64,000 nucleotides of DNA from positions 1 through 64,000 of the forward strand of contig JBAYUD010000004.1 of assembly GCA_041675265.1 (NCBI GenBank), read 5' to 3'. A program made the position numbers and the translations under genes. The stretch is from Thiovibrio sp041675265. GTDB taxonomy: Bacteria; Desulfobacterota; Desulfobulbia; Desulfobulbales; Desulfurivibrionaceae. Positions 8,644 through 17,487 of this stretch are shown here, piece after piece. Under the pieces are notes generated by a model. The model worked only from the letters and a program-made list of their open reading frames with translations. It was not told the DNA's origin and made no database searches. Within the stretch, counting starts at the first letter, position 1. Each line of letters opens with the position of its first letter.

Positions 8644-9930
8644 ATGCCGAAGCATGATACGCCTTTGTTGGACGAGCTCGAAAAAGGCCCGTGGCCGAGT
8701 TTCGTCACTGACCTGAAGCGTCAGGCTGAGAAAAAACCCGAATGTTTTGACATTCTGGGTCAGCTTGAGCTGTCTTTCAAGGACAAGATTACTCACTGGA
8801 AACACGGCGGTATCGTTGGTGTTTTCGGTTACGGCGGCGGTATTGTCGGCCGTTACTCGGACGTGCCGGACAAGTTCCCCGGCGTGGCCCACTTCCACAC
8901 CGTACGTTTGAACCAGCCTTCCAGTAAGTTTTACAGCGCCGCGAAACTTCGCGACATCTGTGACCTCTGGGAGAAATACGGTTCTGGTATGACCAACATG
9001 CACGGTTCCACCGGCGACTTGGTTCTTCTCGGCACCACCACCCCGAACCTGGAGCCCCTGTTCTACGACCTGACCCACAACCTGAATCAGGATCTCGGCG
9101 GTTCCGGCTCCAACCTGCGTACCCCGGAGTGCTGCTTGGGCCGGGCTCGTTGCGAGTGGGGTTGCTACGACACCCAGGATCTCTGCCACACCCTGACCAT
9201 GCACTACCAGGACGAAATCCATCGTCCGGCTTTCCCCTACAAGTTCAAATTCAAGTTCTCCGGTTGCCCCAACGACTGCGTTGCCGCCATCGCCCGTTCC
9301 GACTTTGCTGTTATCGGTACCTGGCGTGACGACATCCGCATCGACCAGGCTGCGGTTAAGGGCTATGTTAAGGGCGAGTTCCTTCCCAACGCCGGCGCTC
9401 ATTCCGGCAAGGACTGGGGCAAGTTCGACATCAAGAAAGAGGTTCTTGACCTCTGCCCCACCGAATGCATGTGGATGGAAGGCGACACCCTCAAGATCGA
9501 CAACTCCGAGTGCACCCGCTGCATGCATTGCATCAACGTAATGCCCCGCGCGTTGCGCCCCGGCAAACAGCAGGGTGCTACCATCTGTGTCGGCGCCAAG
9601 GCCCCGATTCTTGACGGCGCCCAGTTCGCCACCATGACCATCCCCTTCATCGAAGTCAAAAAGAACGAGGACGGCGAGTACGCCGAAGTCGTCGAGGTTA
9701 TCGAGAAGATCTGGGATTGGTGGATGGAAGTCGGCAAAAACCGCGAGCGCGTTGGTGAGACCATCATGCGTATCGGTCTGCCCACCTTCTTGAAGGTCAT
9801 GGAAGTTACGCCTCTGCCGCAGCACGTGAAAGAGCCCCGCTCCAACCCCTATGTGTTCTGGCAGGAAGACGAGGTTGAAGGCGGCTTTGAACGTGATGTT
9901 AAGGAATTCCGCAAACGCAACGCCCAGTAA
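8644..9930 (+). CDS. dsrA: Dissimilatory sulfite reductase, alpha subunit
   Basis: 428 residues, the usual DsrA length. With DsrB it forms the siroheme/[4Fe-4S] enzyme that reduces sulfite in the cytoplasm, the last step of sulfate respiration. The siroheme/cluster cysteines are visible: CCLGRARCEWGC (about 163-174) and, further on, FSGCPNDC. A ferredoxin-like insert follows (CPTEC, then CTRCMHC). The ribosome site GGGAGGAAT precedes ATG 8644. It heads the dsrA-dsrB-dsrD operon behind the promoter at 8453. The presence of DsrD points to the reductive or disproportionating type of Dsr pathway rather than the oxidative one. Confidence 0.97.
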   Translation: MPKHDTPLLDELEKGPWPSFVTDLKRQAEKKPECFDILGQLELSFKDKITHWKHGGIVGVFGYGGGIVGRYSDVPDKFPGVAHFHTVRLNQPSSKFYSAAKLRDICDLWEKYGSGMTNMHGSTGDLVLLGTTTPNLEPLFYDLTHNLNQDLGGSGSNLRTPECCLGRARCEWGCYDTQDLCHTLTMHYQDEIHRPAFPYKFKFKFSGCPNDCVAAIARSDFAVIGTWRDDIRIDQAAVKGYVKGEFLPNAGAHSGKDWGKFDIKKEVLDLCPTECMWMEGDTLKIDNSECTRCMHCINVMPRALRPGKQQGATICVGAKAPILDGAQFATMTIPFIEVKKNEDGEYAEVVEVIEKIWDWWMEVGKNRERVGETIMRIGLPTFLKVMEVTPLPQHVKEPRSNPYVFWQEDEVEGGFERDVKEFRKRNAQ

Positions 9931-9995
9931 TGTGCGTGGCTGTTGCCGATACTACATTGAACTTATTTGACTTTATAATATAAGGAGGAATTATC

Positions 9996-11126
9996 ATGGG
10001 TTACGATCCAGAGAATCCGATGGCCGACAGAATCACAGACATCGGTCCGCCACATTACGAGCAGTTTTTCCCGCCGGTTGTCAAAAAGAACTACGGCAAA
10101 TGGCTGTACCACGAGATCATTCAGCCCGGTGTTTTGATGCACAAGGGCGAGAGCGGCGACGAGTGCTACACCGTTCGTGTCGGCGCAGCCCGTCTTATCA
10201 GTATCGAACTGATCCGCGAGATCTGCGACGTTGCCGATAAGCATTGCGATGGCTACGTTCGTTGGACCACCCGGAACAACGTTGAGTTCATGGTTGACTC
10301 CAAGGCCAAGGTTCAGCCTCTGCTGGACGACCTGAAAGGCCGTGGCAACCGTTTCCCGGTTGGCGGCACCGGCGCATCCGTCAGCAACTGTGTACATACC
10401 CAGGGCTGGATCCACTGCCATACTCCGGCCACCGACGCTTCCGGCGTTGTTAAGGCGGTTATGGACGAGTTGTTCGACTACTTCGTCAGCCACAAGCTGC
10501 CGGCCCAGGTTCGTGTTGCCCTGGCCTGCTGCCTGAACATGTGCGGCGCTGTTCATGCTTCCGACATCGCCATCCTCGGTGTACATCGTAAACCGCCGAT
10601 GATCGACCACGATGCAATCAGCGGCCTTTGCGAGCTGCCCCTGGCCATCTCCGCATGTCCTCTGGGCGCTGTTAAGCCTGCTACCGTGAAGAACAGCGCA
10701 GGCGAGGACATCAAGTCCGTAAAGGTTAACGCCGAGCGCTGCATGTTCTGCGGTAACTGCTACACCATGTGTCCGGCCATGCCTTTGGCTGATCCGGACG
10801 GTGATGGTATCGCTATCCTGGTTGGCGGTAAGGTTTCCAACTCCAGGAAGGCGCCGATGTTCTCCAAGCTGGTTATCCCCTTCCTGCCCAACACTCCGCC
10901 CCGGTGGCCGGAGGTTGTTGCCGCGGTGAAGAACATTCTTGAGACCTACGCCAAGGACGCTCGCAAATACGAGCGTGTTGGCGAGTGGGCAGCTCGGATC
11001 GGTTGGGAGAAATTCTTCGAAAAGACCGGTATTCCGTTCACCATCAAGTCTGTTGACGACTACCGTTTGGCTTATGATACCTGGAGAACCACCACTCAGT
11101 TCAAGTTCACCAGCCATATCAAGTAA
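9996..11126 (+). CDS. dsrB: Dissimilatory sulfite reductase, beta subunit
   Basis: 376 residues, normal for DsrB. It supplies the working siroheme half-site in the A2B2 enzyme. Visible motifs are the cluster-binding CCLNMCG, the later SACPLGAV, and a ferredoxin insert (CMFCGNCYTMCP) that is thought to accept electrons. ATG 9996 follows an ideal AAGGAGGA. A 65-base gap without a terminator separates it from dsrA, and dsrD follows 112 bases later, so one transcript is expected. Confidence 0.97.
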   Translation: MGYDPENPMADRITDIGPPHYEQFFPPVVKKNYGKWLYHEIIQPGVLMHKGESGDECYTVRVGAARLISIELIREICDVADKHCDGYVRWTTRNNVEFMVDSKAKVQPLLDDLKGRGNRFPVGGTGASVSNCVHTQGWIHCHTPATDASGVVKAVMDELFDYFVSHKLPAQVRVALACCLNMCGAVHASDIAILGVHRKPPMIDHDAISGLCELPLAISACPLGAVKPATVKNSAGEDIKSVKVNAERCMFCGNCYTMCPAMPLADPDGDGIAILVGGKVSNSRKAPMFSKLVIPFLPNTPPRWPEVVAAVKNILETYAKDARKYERVGEWAARIGWEKFFEKTGIPFTIKSVDDYRLAYDTWRTTTQFKFTSHIK

Positions 11127-11238
11127 TGTGAACGGTCTTCACTAGAATCAGGGTCAGCAGTTTCCTTGTGAGCTGCTGGCCTTGTTCTGTTGATTGTTGA
11201 TGTGCTTGCTAAAACCCTTATTGAAAGGAGTAAGTATC

Positions 11239-11472
11239 ATGGCATTAAGCAAAGACGAGTTGAAAGCGGCCATCCTTGAGAAAGCGATGACTGCTCCCAA
11301 GCCCCAGCTCTATATTAAGGATTTTTATGCCTGTTACCCCGACACCAAGCCCCGTGACGTAAAGAACGCGGCCAACGATCTGGTTAAGGAAGGCAAGATG
11401 GACTTCTGGTCCAGCGGCAGCACCACCATGTACGCTGCAAAAGGCCGGGCCAAGGACGAAGAGCATCGCTAG
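11239..11472 (+). CDS. dsrD: DsrD, sulfite reductase-associated winged-helix protein
   Basis: 77 residues starting at ATG 11239 (MALSKDELKAAILEKA) after AAAGGAG. The sequence fits DsrD, a small winged-helix protein found in sulfate reducers and disproportionators. It has been reported to stimulate sulfite reduction by DsrAB rather than act on DNA. The stretch DFWSSGSTTMY near the C-terminus is typical. It ends the operon, with a strong terminator 24 bases after its stop. Confidence 0.95.
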   Translation: MALSKDELKAAILEKAMTAPKPQLYIKDFYACYPDTKPRDVKNAANDLVKEGKMDFWSSGSTTMYAAKGRAKDEEHR

Positions 11473-11496
11473 TTCTTTGTTTGTAGCTGGATATGA

Positions 11497-11529
11497 AAAA
11501 TGCAGAGGTTTTCCTCTGCATTTTTTTTT
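11497..11529 (+). terminator. Rho-independent terminator of dsrABD
   Basis: A perfect 12-bp stem (AAAATGCAGAGG / CCTCTGCATTTT) around a TTTT loop, running into nine T residues. It directly follows dsrD. Confidence 0.9.
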
Positions 11530-11604
11530 GTGATTTTACGGGGTCAGCTGTGACGGGGAACCGGCAAAGGTGACCCTGTCAGCTTTTTGGGAAGTGAGAC
11601 TGGC

Positions 11605-12180
11605 ATGCACCATGAATTGGACAAGCTCTTTGCCGCCGTTGACCAGGCATTCGAGGTAGTGCGCAAGGCGCACCCCGAGGCGATTGCCTGCGGAAAAGGG
11701 TGCGCGGATTGCTGCCACGCTGTTTTTGATGTCTCCCTTGTCGAGGCGGTCAATCTTCAGGCCTGCTTTCAGGGGCTGGACCCCGCGGCGCGGGAACAGA
11801 TAACAGAGGCGGCGCAAAAGGGAGTGCGGGATTGGGAGCAGATCATGGAGTCACGTCTTGACCCGGCCGTGGCCCGGATCAGGTGTCCGCTCCTTGATGA
11901 ACAAGGGGCTTGTCTCTGCTACGAGGCACGCCCTGTAAATTGCCGGACTTACGGGATCCCCACCGTGATTGATGGCAAGGGGCATGTCTGTGGTCTTTCC
12001 GGATTCGAGCCGGGCACATCCTACCCCACGGTCAACCTCGCCTCACTGCAGCGGATACTCCACGACCTTTCCGTCTGGCTGGCAGGCGAGGAACTGGGCG
12101 CCAGCCGCTGGCCCATCGCCGCAGTGATTCTTGAGCCGTCGCCATTCAGCGCTTTTATCGACCGCCTGATTGGCGCATGA
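11605..12180 (+). CDS. YkgJ-family cysteine-cluster protein
   Basis: 191 residues from ATG 11605, preceded by GGGAAGTGAG. An upstream TTG in frame is less likely. The cysteine pattern CGKGCADCCHAVFDVS, then CPLLDEQGACLCYEARPVNCRTYG, is the YkgJ (UPF0153) signature, thought to bind zinc or an iron-sulfur cluster. The function is unknown. It stands alone between the dsr terminator and a convergent TPR gene. A link to sulfite reduction rests on position only. Confidence 0.8.
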   Translation: MHHELDKLFAAVDQAFEVVRKAHPEAIACGKGCADCCHAVFDVSLVEAVNLQACFQGLDPAAREQITEAAQKGVRDWEQIMESRLDPAVARIRCPLLDEQGACLCYEARPVNCRTYGIPTVIDGKGHVCGLSGFEPGTSYPTVNLASLQRILHDLSVWLAGEELGASRWPIAAVILEPSPFSAFIDRLIGA

Positions 12181-12204
12181 GGAAAAGAGGATTGTAGCGG
12201 GGAG

Positions 12205-12771
12205 CTATTTCTTCTCTACCTCCGCCGCTTTCTCCAGGAACTTTTCCGCGTGGCGGCTGTGTTTGAAGCTCTTGTGGATCGCAGCCACCGTGCGGTATGC
12301 ATCCGCGGCCCGGTTTTTATCTCCCTTGGCCAGATAGATTTCCGCCAGCGTCTCCAGGGTGTCCACCGACCCTTGAGGATTTCTCAGGGCGCCGTATTCA
12401 TCGAGCACCTCGGAATACAGGCGGATCGCCTGGTCGTAGTCCTTGGCGTCGTACATGAGCTTGGCTTTTTTCTTTTCGATGGCAAAAAGGCTGAAGCGGT
12501 CCGAGTGTTTCTGACAGACCCCATAGGCCCGGTCGTAATGGGTCATGGCCGTTGCCACATCCCCCCGTGCCGCGCAGATATCGCCCAGCTTGTCGGACGC
12601 ATTGGCAACGCCGTTCTCGTTGCCTTCAAGTTCAAAGGCAATAAGCGCGTTGTGAAACGCGTTGGCTGCCTGGGCCGGCTCAAGGTTCTTGAGGAATTCC
12701 TGACCTGCCTCGTAGTCGAGCTGGGCCTGGCTTTTTTCTTCTTTCTCTTCCTGCTTTTGTTGTTCAGTCAT
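12205..12771 (-). CDS. Tetratricopeptide-repeat protein (third gene of TPR-HEAT-TPR operon)
   Basis: 188 residues. It opens with a charged Gln/Lys/Glu-rich segment, followed by about four TPR-like helical pairs (for example AGQEFLKNLEPAQAANAFHNAL and LAEIYLAKGDKNRAADAYRTV). No signal peptide or membrane segment, so a cytoplasmic scaffold is likely. Its ATG overlaps the stop of the HEAT gene by 8 bases (AATGACTGA), showing translational coupling. The partner protein is not evident from sequence. Confidence 0.7.
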   Translation of the reverse strand: MTEQQKQEEKEEKSQAQLDYEAGQEFLKNLEPAQAANAFHNALIAFELEGNENGVANASDKLGDICAARGDVATAMTHYDRAYGVCQKHSDRFSLFAIEKKKAKLMYDAKDYDQAIRLYSEVLDEYGALRNPQGSVDTLETLAEIYLAKGDKNRAADAYRTVAAIHKSFKHSRHAEKFLEKAAEVEKK

Positions 12772-13912
12772 TTTTTAGCTCTTTTGCGCTGTGCAGCCGG
12801 GCGAGTGCTTCCTTGGCAAGTTCCGCCACGGTGGTGCGCACGGGTTGCCCCTGCTCATAAATGGTTAATCCGGCTTCGTCGCCGGTCAGTTTTTCAATCT
12901 CGCTTTCCACCTCGGTGGCGGCAATCCTCCCGAAGAGCCGGACGGCGTGCCCCCTGGTGATCGGTTCGGGATGGCTGACAAAGGGGAACAGGCTGTAAAA
13001 CGGCGTGGCCCGCACGATGTCCGGCCGTTTTTCAGCCAGGGTGCCCAAGGCCCATAGCGCCTGAACCCTGCTGGAGGGAGCGGCCCGGTGCATGAGCAGG
13101 TGCCTGGCAAAGCCTCCGTAGATGTCGGCCCGGGCCGCGATGATGGAGCCGATGGATTCCAGCAGCCCCCAATGGGTGGCGGCTGAATCGGAACACGCTT
13201 CGTAGAGCCGGTGCAACAGGTCGCTCACCGCCCCTGGTTTCCGGGTGGAGACCCGCCTGCAGACCTGTCCCAGAATATGGGCGCATTGCCAGCGTTTGTC
13301 CTCGTTCGGATCATAGAGCAACCGCTGCATGAAGCGCAGGGTCTTGAGGTCGTCCAATGCCAGATCCACCAGGCCGTCGATATCCTGGTTCGCCACCATC
13401 TGGGTGATGATCGCCTTGTCGGCCCGCTTTTTTTTGCGTTTCGGGTCGCGGACCGGCTCCATGGCCGGGAGGTCGCTTGCCGGATCTTCCGCAAGCAGGG
13501 CGCTGTCCTTGGCATTTTTGTCCGCGTGGAGACGGTTGGCCAGGGTGGCAAGCTCCCGGTTGAGGCGGACAAAGTAGAGAACCCCCGCCACCTTGCGGCC
13601 GTCGACATTCTTGGTTTCGTAGACCTGATGGGTCTGCTCGTCGTAATTGTCGATTCTCCCCGTGAGGTAATCCTCCTCCGGCATGAGCTCCCAGGCGAGA
13701 TCCCAGTTGTCGTCGCAGGCATGGACTATGGCCTCGACCATGGCCGCCCCGACATTGAAGCCGGTGGGGTCGCAGGTGTATGTCGCGCCGCATTGGCACT
13801 CGCCCACGGTGAATTCGTCCAGCTTGCGCTGCACCGGTTCCTTGGGACGCCCAACCACCTGGCCGCAGAACGGGCACCAGGGTCGAACTTTTATCTGCGC
13901 GTCTTTCACCAT
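12764..13912 (-). CDS. HEAT-repeat protein with N-terminal zinc ribbon (possibly DVU0298 family)
   Basis: 382 residues. The N-terminus carries a probable zinc ribbon (CPFCG, then ECQCGATYTC). A charged KRKKKRADK linker follows. The C-terminal two-thirds is helical, with HEAT-like units (KRWQCAHILGQVCRR, SSRVQALWALGTLAEKRPD, ITRGHAVRLFGRIAA). I believe it resembles the DVU0298-type proteins of sulfate reducers, but cannot confirm this without a search. It begins 2 bases after the stop of the upstream TPR gene and overlaps the downstream one, so the three are a tight operon transcribed toward dsr. Confidence 0.6.
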   Translation of the reverse strand: MVKDAQIKVRPWCPFCGQVVGRPKEPVQRKLDEFTVGECQCGATYTCDPTGFNVGAAMVEAIVHACDDNWDLAWELMPEEDYLTGRIDNYDEQTHQVYETKNVDGRKVAGVLYFVRLNRELATLANRLHADKNAKDSALLAEDPASDLPAMEPVRDPKRKKKRADKAIITQMVANQDIDGLVDLALDDLKTLRFMQRLLYDPNEDKRWQCAHILGQVCRRVSTRKPGAVSDLLHRLYEACSDSAATHWGLLESIGSIIAARADIYGGFARHLLMHRAAPSSRVQALWALGTLAEKRPDIVRATPFYSLFPFVSHPEPITRGHAVRLFGRIAATEVESEIEKLTGDEAGLTIYEQGQPVRTTVAELAKEALARLHSAKELKND

Positions 13913-13914
13913 GA

Positions 13915-14538
13915 TTACAGCTCGTTCTCGATGGCCTCGACAAGACGCGGGTCAACCGCATAGCCGAGTTCCTTTGCCTTGGCCAGCGATTTTTTTGCCG
14001 CCTGGAAATCCTTGTTGTAATAGAGCGCCACCGCGAGATTGTTGTGGGCCATGGGGAAGTCCGGCTCAAGTTTTACCGCTTCCTTGGCAGCCTTGACGGC
14101 AAGGTCGAAATTGCCGGCCATGACCTGGGCCGAGGCCAGGTTGATCCAGGCCATGTGCATCTTCGGGTCGTTCATCGTGGCTAGGGTATAGGCCTCGATG
14201 GCTTTGCCGCTTTCTCCCTTTTGTTGCCAGATGAGGCCGATGTTGTTGTGGGGCTGGGCAAGGGCCGGATTGACCTGCACCGCCGCCTGGTTTGCGGCCA
14301 GCGCCTTGTCCAGTTCGCCCTGCTCAAAATGCATGGCCCCGATGTTGATCAGGGCCTCCACGGCGTGGGGGTCGATCTCTAAACATTTTTCAAGCGACCG
14401 CATGGCGTCATCTCTTCTCCCTGCCTTGCGATACACCAGGGCCAGATGGTGATGGGCCACGATATTGTCCGGCAGTTCGATGCATTTTTGTTCCAGTTCT
14501 TCGATTATCTTGCTCAGATCTTCCTGTTGGGCAGACAT
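13915..14538 (-). CDS. Tetratricopeptide-repeat protein (first gene of TPR-HEAT-TPR operon)
   Basis: 207 residues with about five clear 34-residue TPR units. Examples are AHHHLALVYRKAGRRDDAMRS, ALINIGAMHFEQGELDKALAA, and PHNNIGLIWQQKGESGKAIEA. The consensus G-Y/H-A positions and P at the unit ends are kept. No export signal. It leads the operon with the HEAT gene (2-base gap) and the second TPR gene. A strong promoter lies 128 bases upstream. Confidence 0.75.
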   Translation of the reverse strand: MSAQQEDLSKIIEELEQKCIELPDNIVAHHHLALVYRKAGRRDDAMRSLEKCLEIDPHAVEALINIGAMHFEQGELDKALAANQAAVQVNPALAQPHNNIGLIWQQKGESGKAIEAYTLATMNDPKMHMAWINLASAQVMAGNFDLAVKAAKEAVKLEPDFPMAHNNLAVALYYNKDFQAAKKSLAKAKELGYAVDPRLVEAIENEL

Positions 14539-14665
14539 GGGGCGTCCTCATCCTTCAAAATGGTTGAAAATCCAAAATCCGCTTTGTAATCTCGAAAAAA
14601 AGCAGATGGCGTTTCGGAAAAAAGGCTTGGTGCGGAAAGCACCGGCAAACAGCCAAAGTGGGATA

Positions 14666-14694
14666 TATATAAGCATGGACCAGCCGGTGTGCAA
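14666..14694 (-). promoter_or_regulatory. Promoter of the TPR-HEAT-TPR operon
   Basis: On the minus strand TTGCAC (14694-14689), a 17-base spacer and TATATA (14671-14666): a good sigma-70 match. The predicted start near 14659 leaves a leader of about 120 bases. Confidence 0.5.
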
Positions 14695-14797
14695 GTGGGC
14701 CAAAGTACCATATGGCGAAAACTTCGTCAAAATCTTTGCCGGTCTTGAGAGGCTCCGCGGGTTGGCCGGCGCAACCGCTTGACAGCCGGGGCGCCAG

Positions 14798-16264
14798 ATG
14801 GTTTCCTGTGCGCGGGACGATCAGCAGGCGGAATTCGGTTGGATGTTGACTACGGGAGGGATGGGCTTGGCCGCGGAGAAAGGATGTTCAGCAAAAGGGT
14901 TGGTGGTGGCCGGCCTTGGAGGCGGCTCGGGAAAAAGCGTCGTTGCGGTGGGCTTGGCCGCGGCTTTTGCCGGGCAGGGCCGCCTGGTCGTGCCTTTCAA
15001 AAAGGGGCCGGACTATATCGATGCCGGCTGGCTGGCCCTGGCCGCCGAGTATCCCTGCTACAATCTTGATCCCTATCTCATGAGTCCGGAGGCGCTGGGG
15101 CAATCCTTCCGCACCCATGCGCATGGGCGGGAATTGGTCATCATCGAGGGCAACCGGGGGCTCTATGACGGGGTTGACGCCGAGGGAACCTTCAGCACGG
15201 CCGAGCTTGCCAAGAGCCTTGGTCTGCCGGTGCTGTTGGTTGTTGACTGCACCAAGACCACCCGTACCATGGCGGCTCTGGTGCTGGGTTGCCAGCGCTT
15301 TGACCCGGAGGTGAAGATCGGCGGGGTGATTTTGAACCGGGTGGGCACAGCCCGGCACGAGGCCCTTGTCCGGCAGGCGGTGGAGCAGTACACCGGCATT
15401 CCGGTTCTGGGCGCCATGCCCCGTTCCAAGGAGGATGCCTTTCCGCAGCGGCATCTGGGGATAACCCCCTGCCCGGAGCATGCGGGCGCCGAGGCGGCGG
15501 TGCAGGTTCTGGCCGGGAAGGCGGCACGGTATCTGGATCTTGCCGGGATAGAAAGGATGATGACACCCTGCGCCGGCGGATCGGAAGCGGGACGCCCGGA
15601 AGCGGGTGGGGCGGAAAAGGTGGTGCGGATCGGAATCCTCAAGGACGCGGCCTTTCAGTTCTACTATGCGGAAAATCTGGAGGCGCTGGCCCGTTGCGGC
15701 GCCCAACTGGTCGAGATCAATGCCCTGACCGCCGCGGAGTTGCCGGAGCTTGATGGGCTGTATATCGGCGGCGGCTTTCCGGAGACCAGCGCCGGGGCGC
15801 TTTCCGCCAATGTTTCATTCAGGGACTCCCTGAAACGGGCGGCCGAGGGCGGTCTGCCCATCTACGCTGAATGCGGCGGCCTGATCTATCTTGGCGAGAG
15901 CATGGTGCTTGGGGGTGAGGTCTTCCCTCTGGTGGGCCTCTTCCCGGTGCGATTCGGCTTGATGAAAAAGCCCCAGGCCCATGGCTATACCGTGCTGAAG
16001 GCGGAGGGCCGCAATCCGTATTATCCGGAGGGGACCGAGATCAAGGGGCATGAATTTCGCTACAGCCGGGTGGAGGAGTGGGGCGGGCAACCCGAGCAGC
16101 TTGCCCTGCGGATGGAGCGCGGGGTGGGATTTGCCGGTGGCCGGGATGGGTTGGTCTTCAAGAACGTGCTGGCGCTGTATACCCATATCCACGCGCTGGG
16201 GACTCCGGCTTGGGCCCCGGCTTTGGTGGACAGGGCGCGGGAATATCGTGCCGCGCGGGGCTGA
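14798..16264 (+). CDS. cbiA: Cobyrinate a,c-diamide synthase
   Basis: Up to 488 residues. It amidates the a and c side chains of (hydrogeno)cobyrinate using ATP and glutamine in cobalamin synthesis. The N-terminal P-loop is GLGGGSGKS, followed by FKKGPDYIDAGW and IIEGNRGLYDG. The C-terminal glutamine amidotransferase domain shows YIGGGFPE and the nucleophile Cys in YAECGGLIYLG, with the later His in KGHEFRYS. The start is uncertain: 14798, 14843 and 14861 are in frame, and the conserved part begins only near 14900. 14861 has GGGAGGG, but almost touching. cbiA beside dsrABD is a known arrangement in sulfate reducers, perhaps because siroheme and cobalamin share precursors. Confidence 0.9.
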   Translation: MVSCARDDQQAEFGWMLTTGGMGLAAEKGCSAKGLVVAGLGGGSGKSVVAVGLAAAFAGQGRLVVPFKKGPDYIDAGWLALAAEYPCYNLDPYLMSPEALGQSFRTHAHGRELVIIEGNRGLYDGVDAEGTFSTAELAKSLGLPVLLVVDCTKTTRTMAALVLGCQRFDPEVKIGGVILNRVGTARHEALVRQAVEQYTGIPVLGAMPRSKEDAFPQRHLGITPCPEHAGAEAAVQVLAGKAARYLDLAGIERMMTPCAGGSEAGRPEAGGAEKVVRIGILKDAAFQFYYAENLEALARCGAQLVEINALTAAELPELDGLYIGGGFPETSAGALSANVSFRDSLKRAAEGGLPIYAECGGLIYLGESMVLGGEVFPLVGLFPVRFGLMKKPQAHGYTVLKAEGRNPYYPEGTEIKGHEFRYSRVEEWGGQPEQLALRMERGVGFAGGRDGLVFKNVLALYTHIHALGTPAWAPALVDRAREYRAARG

Positions 16265-16322
16265 GGTTTTTGGTGTCTGTCGCGGGGTGAGAGTGTTTCA
16301 ATAAAAAAGGGGAGGGATGCGG

Positions 16323-16814
16323 ATGAAGCAGGGAATGCGGCTGGCGGTTCTGGGCGTATCGGCGGTGTTGTTTCTGGCTGGGGTGGCAGGTGGTGCGGAT
16401 TCCATCCGTGAAGGAAAGTGGGAGTTCACCTCGGAGATGCAGATGGAGGGAATGCCGCAGATGCCCGCCTTGCCGCCGGGCGTCAAGCTTCCTCCGGGGA
16501 TATCGGTCTCCACCCGGGGGAACAGCATGCACTCGCAGATTGTGAAGTGCATCACCAAGGAGGATCTGGTTCCGGCCTCCGATCAGAAAAGCGACAACAA
16601 ATGCAAAACCACCAAGATGGAACGCAAGGGCAATACGATCAACTGGGTTACCGTTTGCAACGACGCAGGGATGAAGATGACTGGAACCGGGGTCGCCACC
16701 TACACCGGCGAGGTCATGGACAGCACGATGACCATGACCACCGAGGGCCAGGGACAGTCCACCCGGCAGGTCGTGAAAACCAAAGGCAAATACCTGGGGG
16801 TATGCGGCAAGTAG
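16323..16814 (+). CDS. Exported DUF3617-family protein
   Basis: 163 residues. ATG 16323 is preferred over ATG 16317 because GGGGAGGG abuts the latter. The signal peptide (LAVLGVSAVLFLAGVAGGA) implies a periplasmic protein. The mature part has REGKWEFTSEMQMEGMPQMP, four cysteines (KCITKED, NKCKT, TVCND, GVCGK) and a beta-rich C-terminal region, fitting DUF3617. Its function is not known. It follows cbiA by 58 bases and may share its transcript. Confidence 0.7.
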   Translation: MKQGMRLAVLGVSAVLFLAGVAGGADSIREGKWEFTSEMQMEGMPQMPALPPGVKLPPGISVSTRGNSMHSQIVKCITKEDLVPASDQKSDNKCKTTKMERKGNTINWVTVCNDAGMKMTGTGVATYTGEVMDSTMTMTTEGQGQSTRQVVKTKGKYLGVCGK

Positions 16815-16834
16815 CGTGATGCCGCCCAGGCGAA

Positions 16835-17197
16835 TCAGTGGCTGGTGTAACTGCCGAGAACCTTGGCCTCGATCTTCATCCGGGTGGCGCCGTCGGGCAT
16901 GGGTTCCTGCCAGTGGATGAACTGGGTCACCACCCTGGCAAAGGCGCCGTTGTCCTGCTTGCACGCCTCGCAGATGCTCTCGGCTTCGTCCCGGTAGATG
17001 ACCACCTTGCTGGCCGGCTCTCCCGTGCAGTCAACCGCCGCCATTTTCCGGCAGCCGCATTCCAGCCGGATAACCGCCACCCCGATCCCGTCGGGGCTTC
17101 CTTCCAGAATGCCGGCAATCATGGCCTCTTCGTTTTTCTGGGCCTTGAGTTCCGTGCTTGGTGTGGTTTTTTTCTTGATCTTTGGTTTGCTGCTCAT
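16835..17197 (-). CDS. Hypothetical cytoplasmic protein with conserved-looking cysteines
   Basis: 120 residues, beginning with a basic segment (SSKPKIKKKTTP). Four cysteines lie in LECGCRKMAAVDC and ICEACKQD, which could make one zinc or Fe-S site. The C-terminal half (FARVVTQFIHWQEPMPDGATRMKIEAKVLG) is amphipathic. No family recognised. It converges on the DUF3617 gene (20 bases between stops). Confidence 0.5.
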   Translation of the reverse strand: MSSKPKIKKKTTPSTELKAQKNEEAMIAGILEGSPDGIGVAVIRLECGCRKMAAVDCTGEPASKVVIYRDEAESICEACKQDNGAFARVVTQFIHWQEPMPDGATRMKIEAKVLGSYTSH

Positions 17198-17347
17198 GCA
17201 ATGGCCTTTGTCGGACAGGTTGAGAACGATACAGGGAACGCCTGCAAAAAAACAACGGCTGGTATCCTAAAAGATCGGAGCAAACTGGTCAACCTGAATC
17301 GTCTTTTCCTTCGTGCCGTCGCTGATTGTGGCAGGGATTCTTTTTTA

Positions 17348-17376
17348 TTGACAAAAAAATGGTGGTGCATTAGAGG
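17348..17376 (+). promoter_or_regulatory. Candidate promoter of the ferredoxin gene
   Basis: TTGACA at 17348-17353 and, after 17 bases, TAGAGG at 17371-17376. The -10 is weak. The -35 lies in the exact 15-mer found at the dsrA promoter (TTTTTTATTGACAAA, 17341-17355), which may point to shared control. Confidence 0.4.
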
Positions 17377-17487
17377 GAAAGGGAAATTTGTGTCTTTTCC
17401 GGAAGCAACGGGCTCGATATTCTGCCTCGTTCCGTGGCAGTGCGATCTTGTTTATCAATTTTTTTAACCTTATATGGAGGGAGTACT

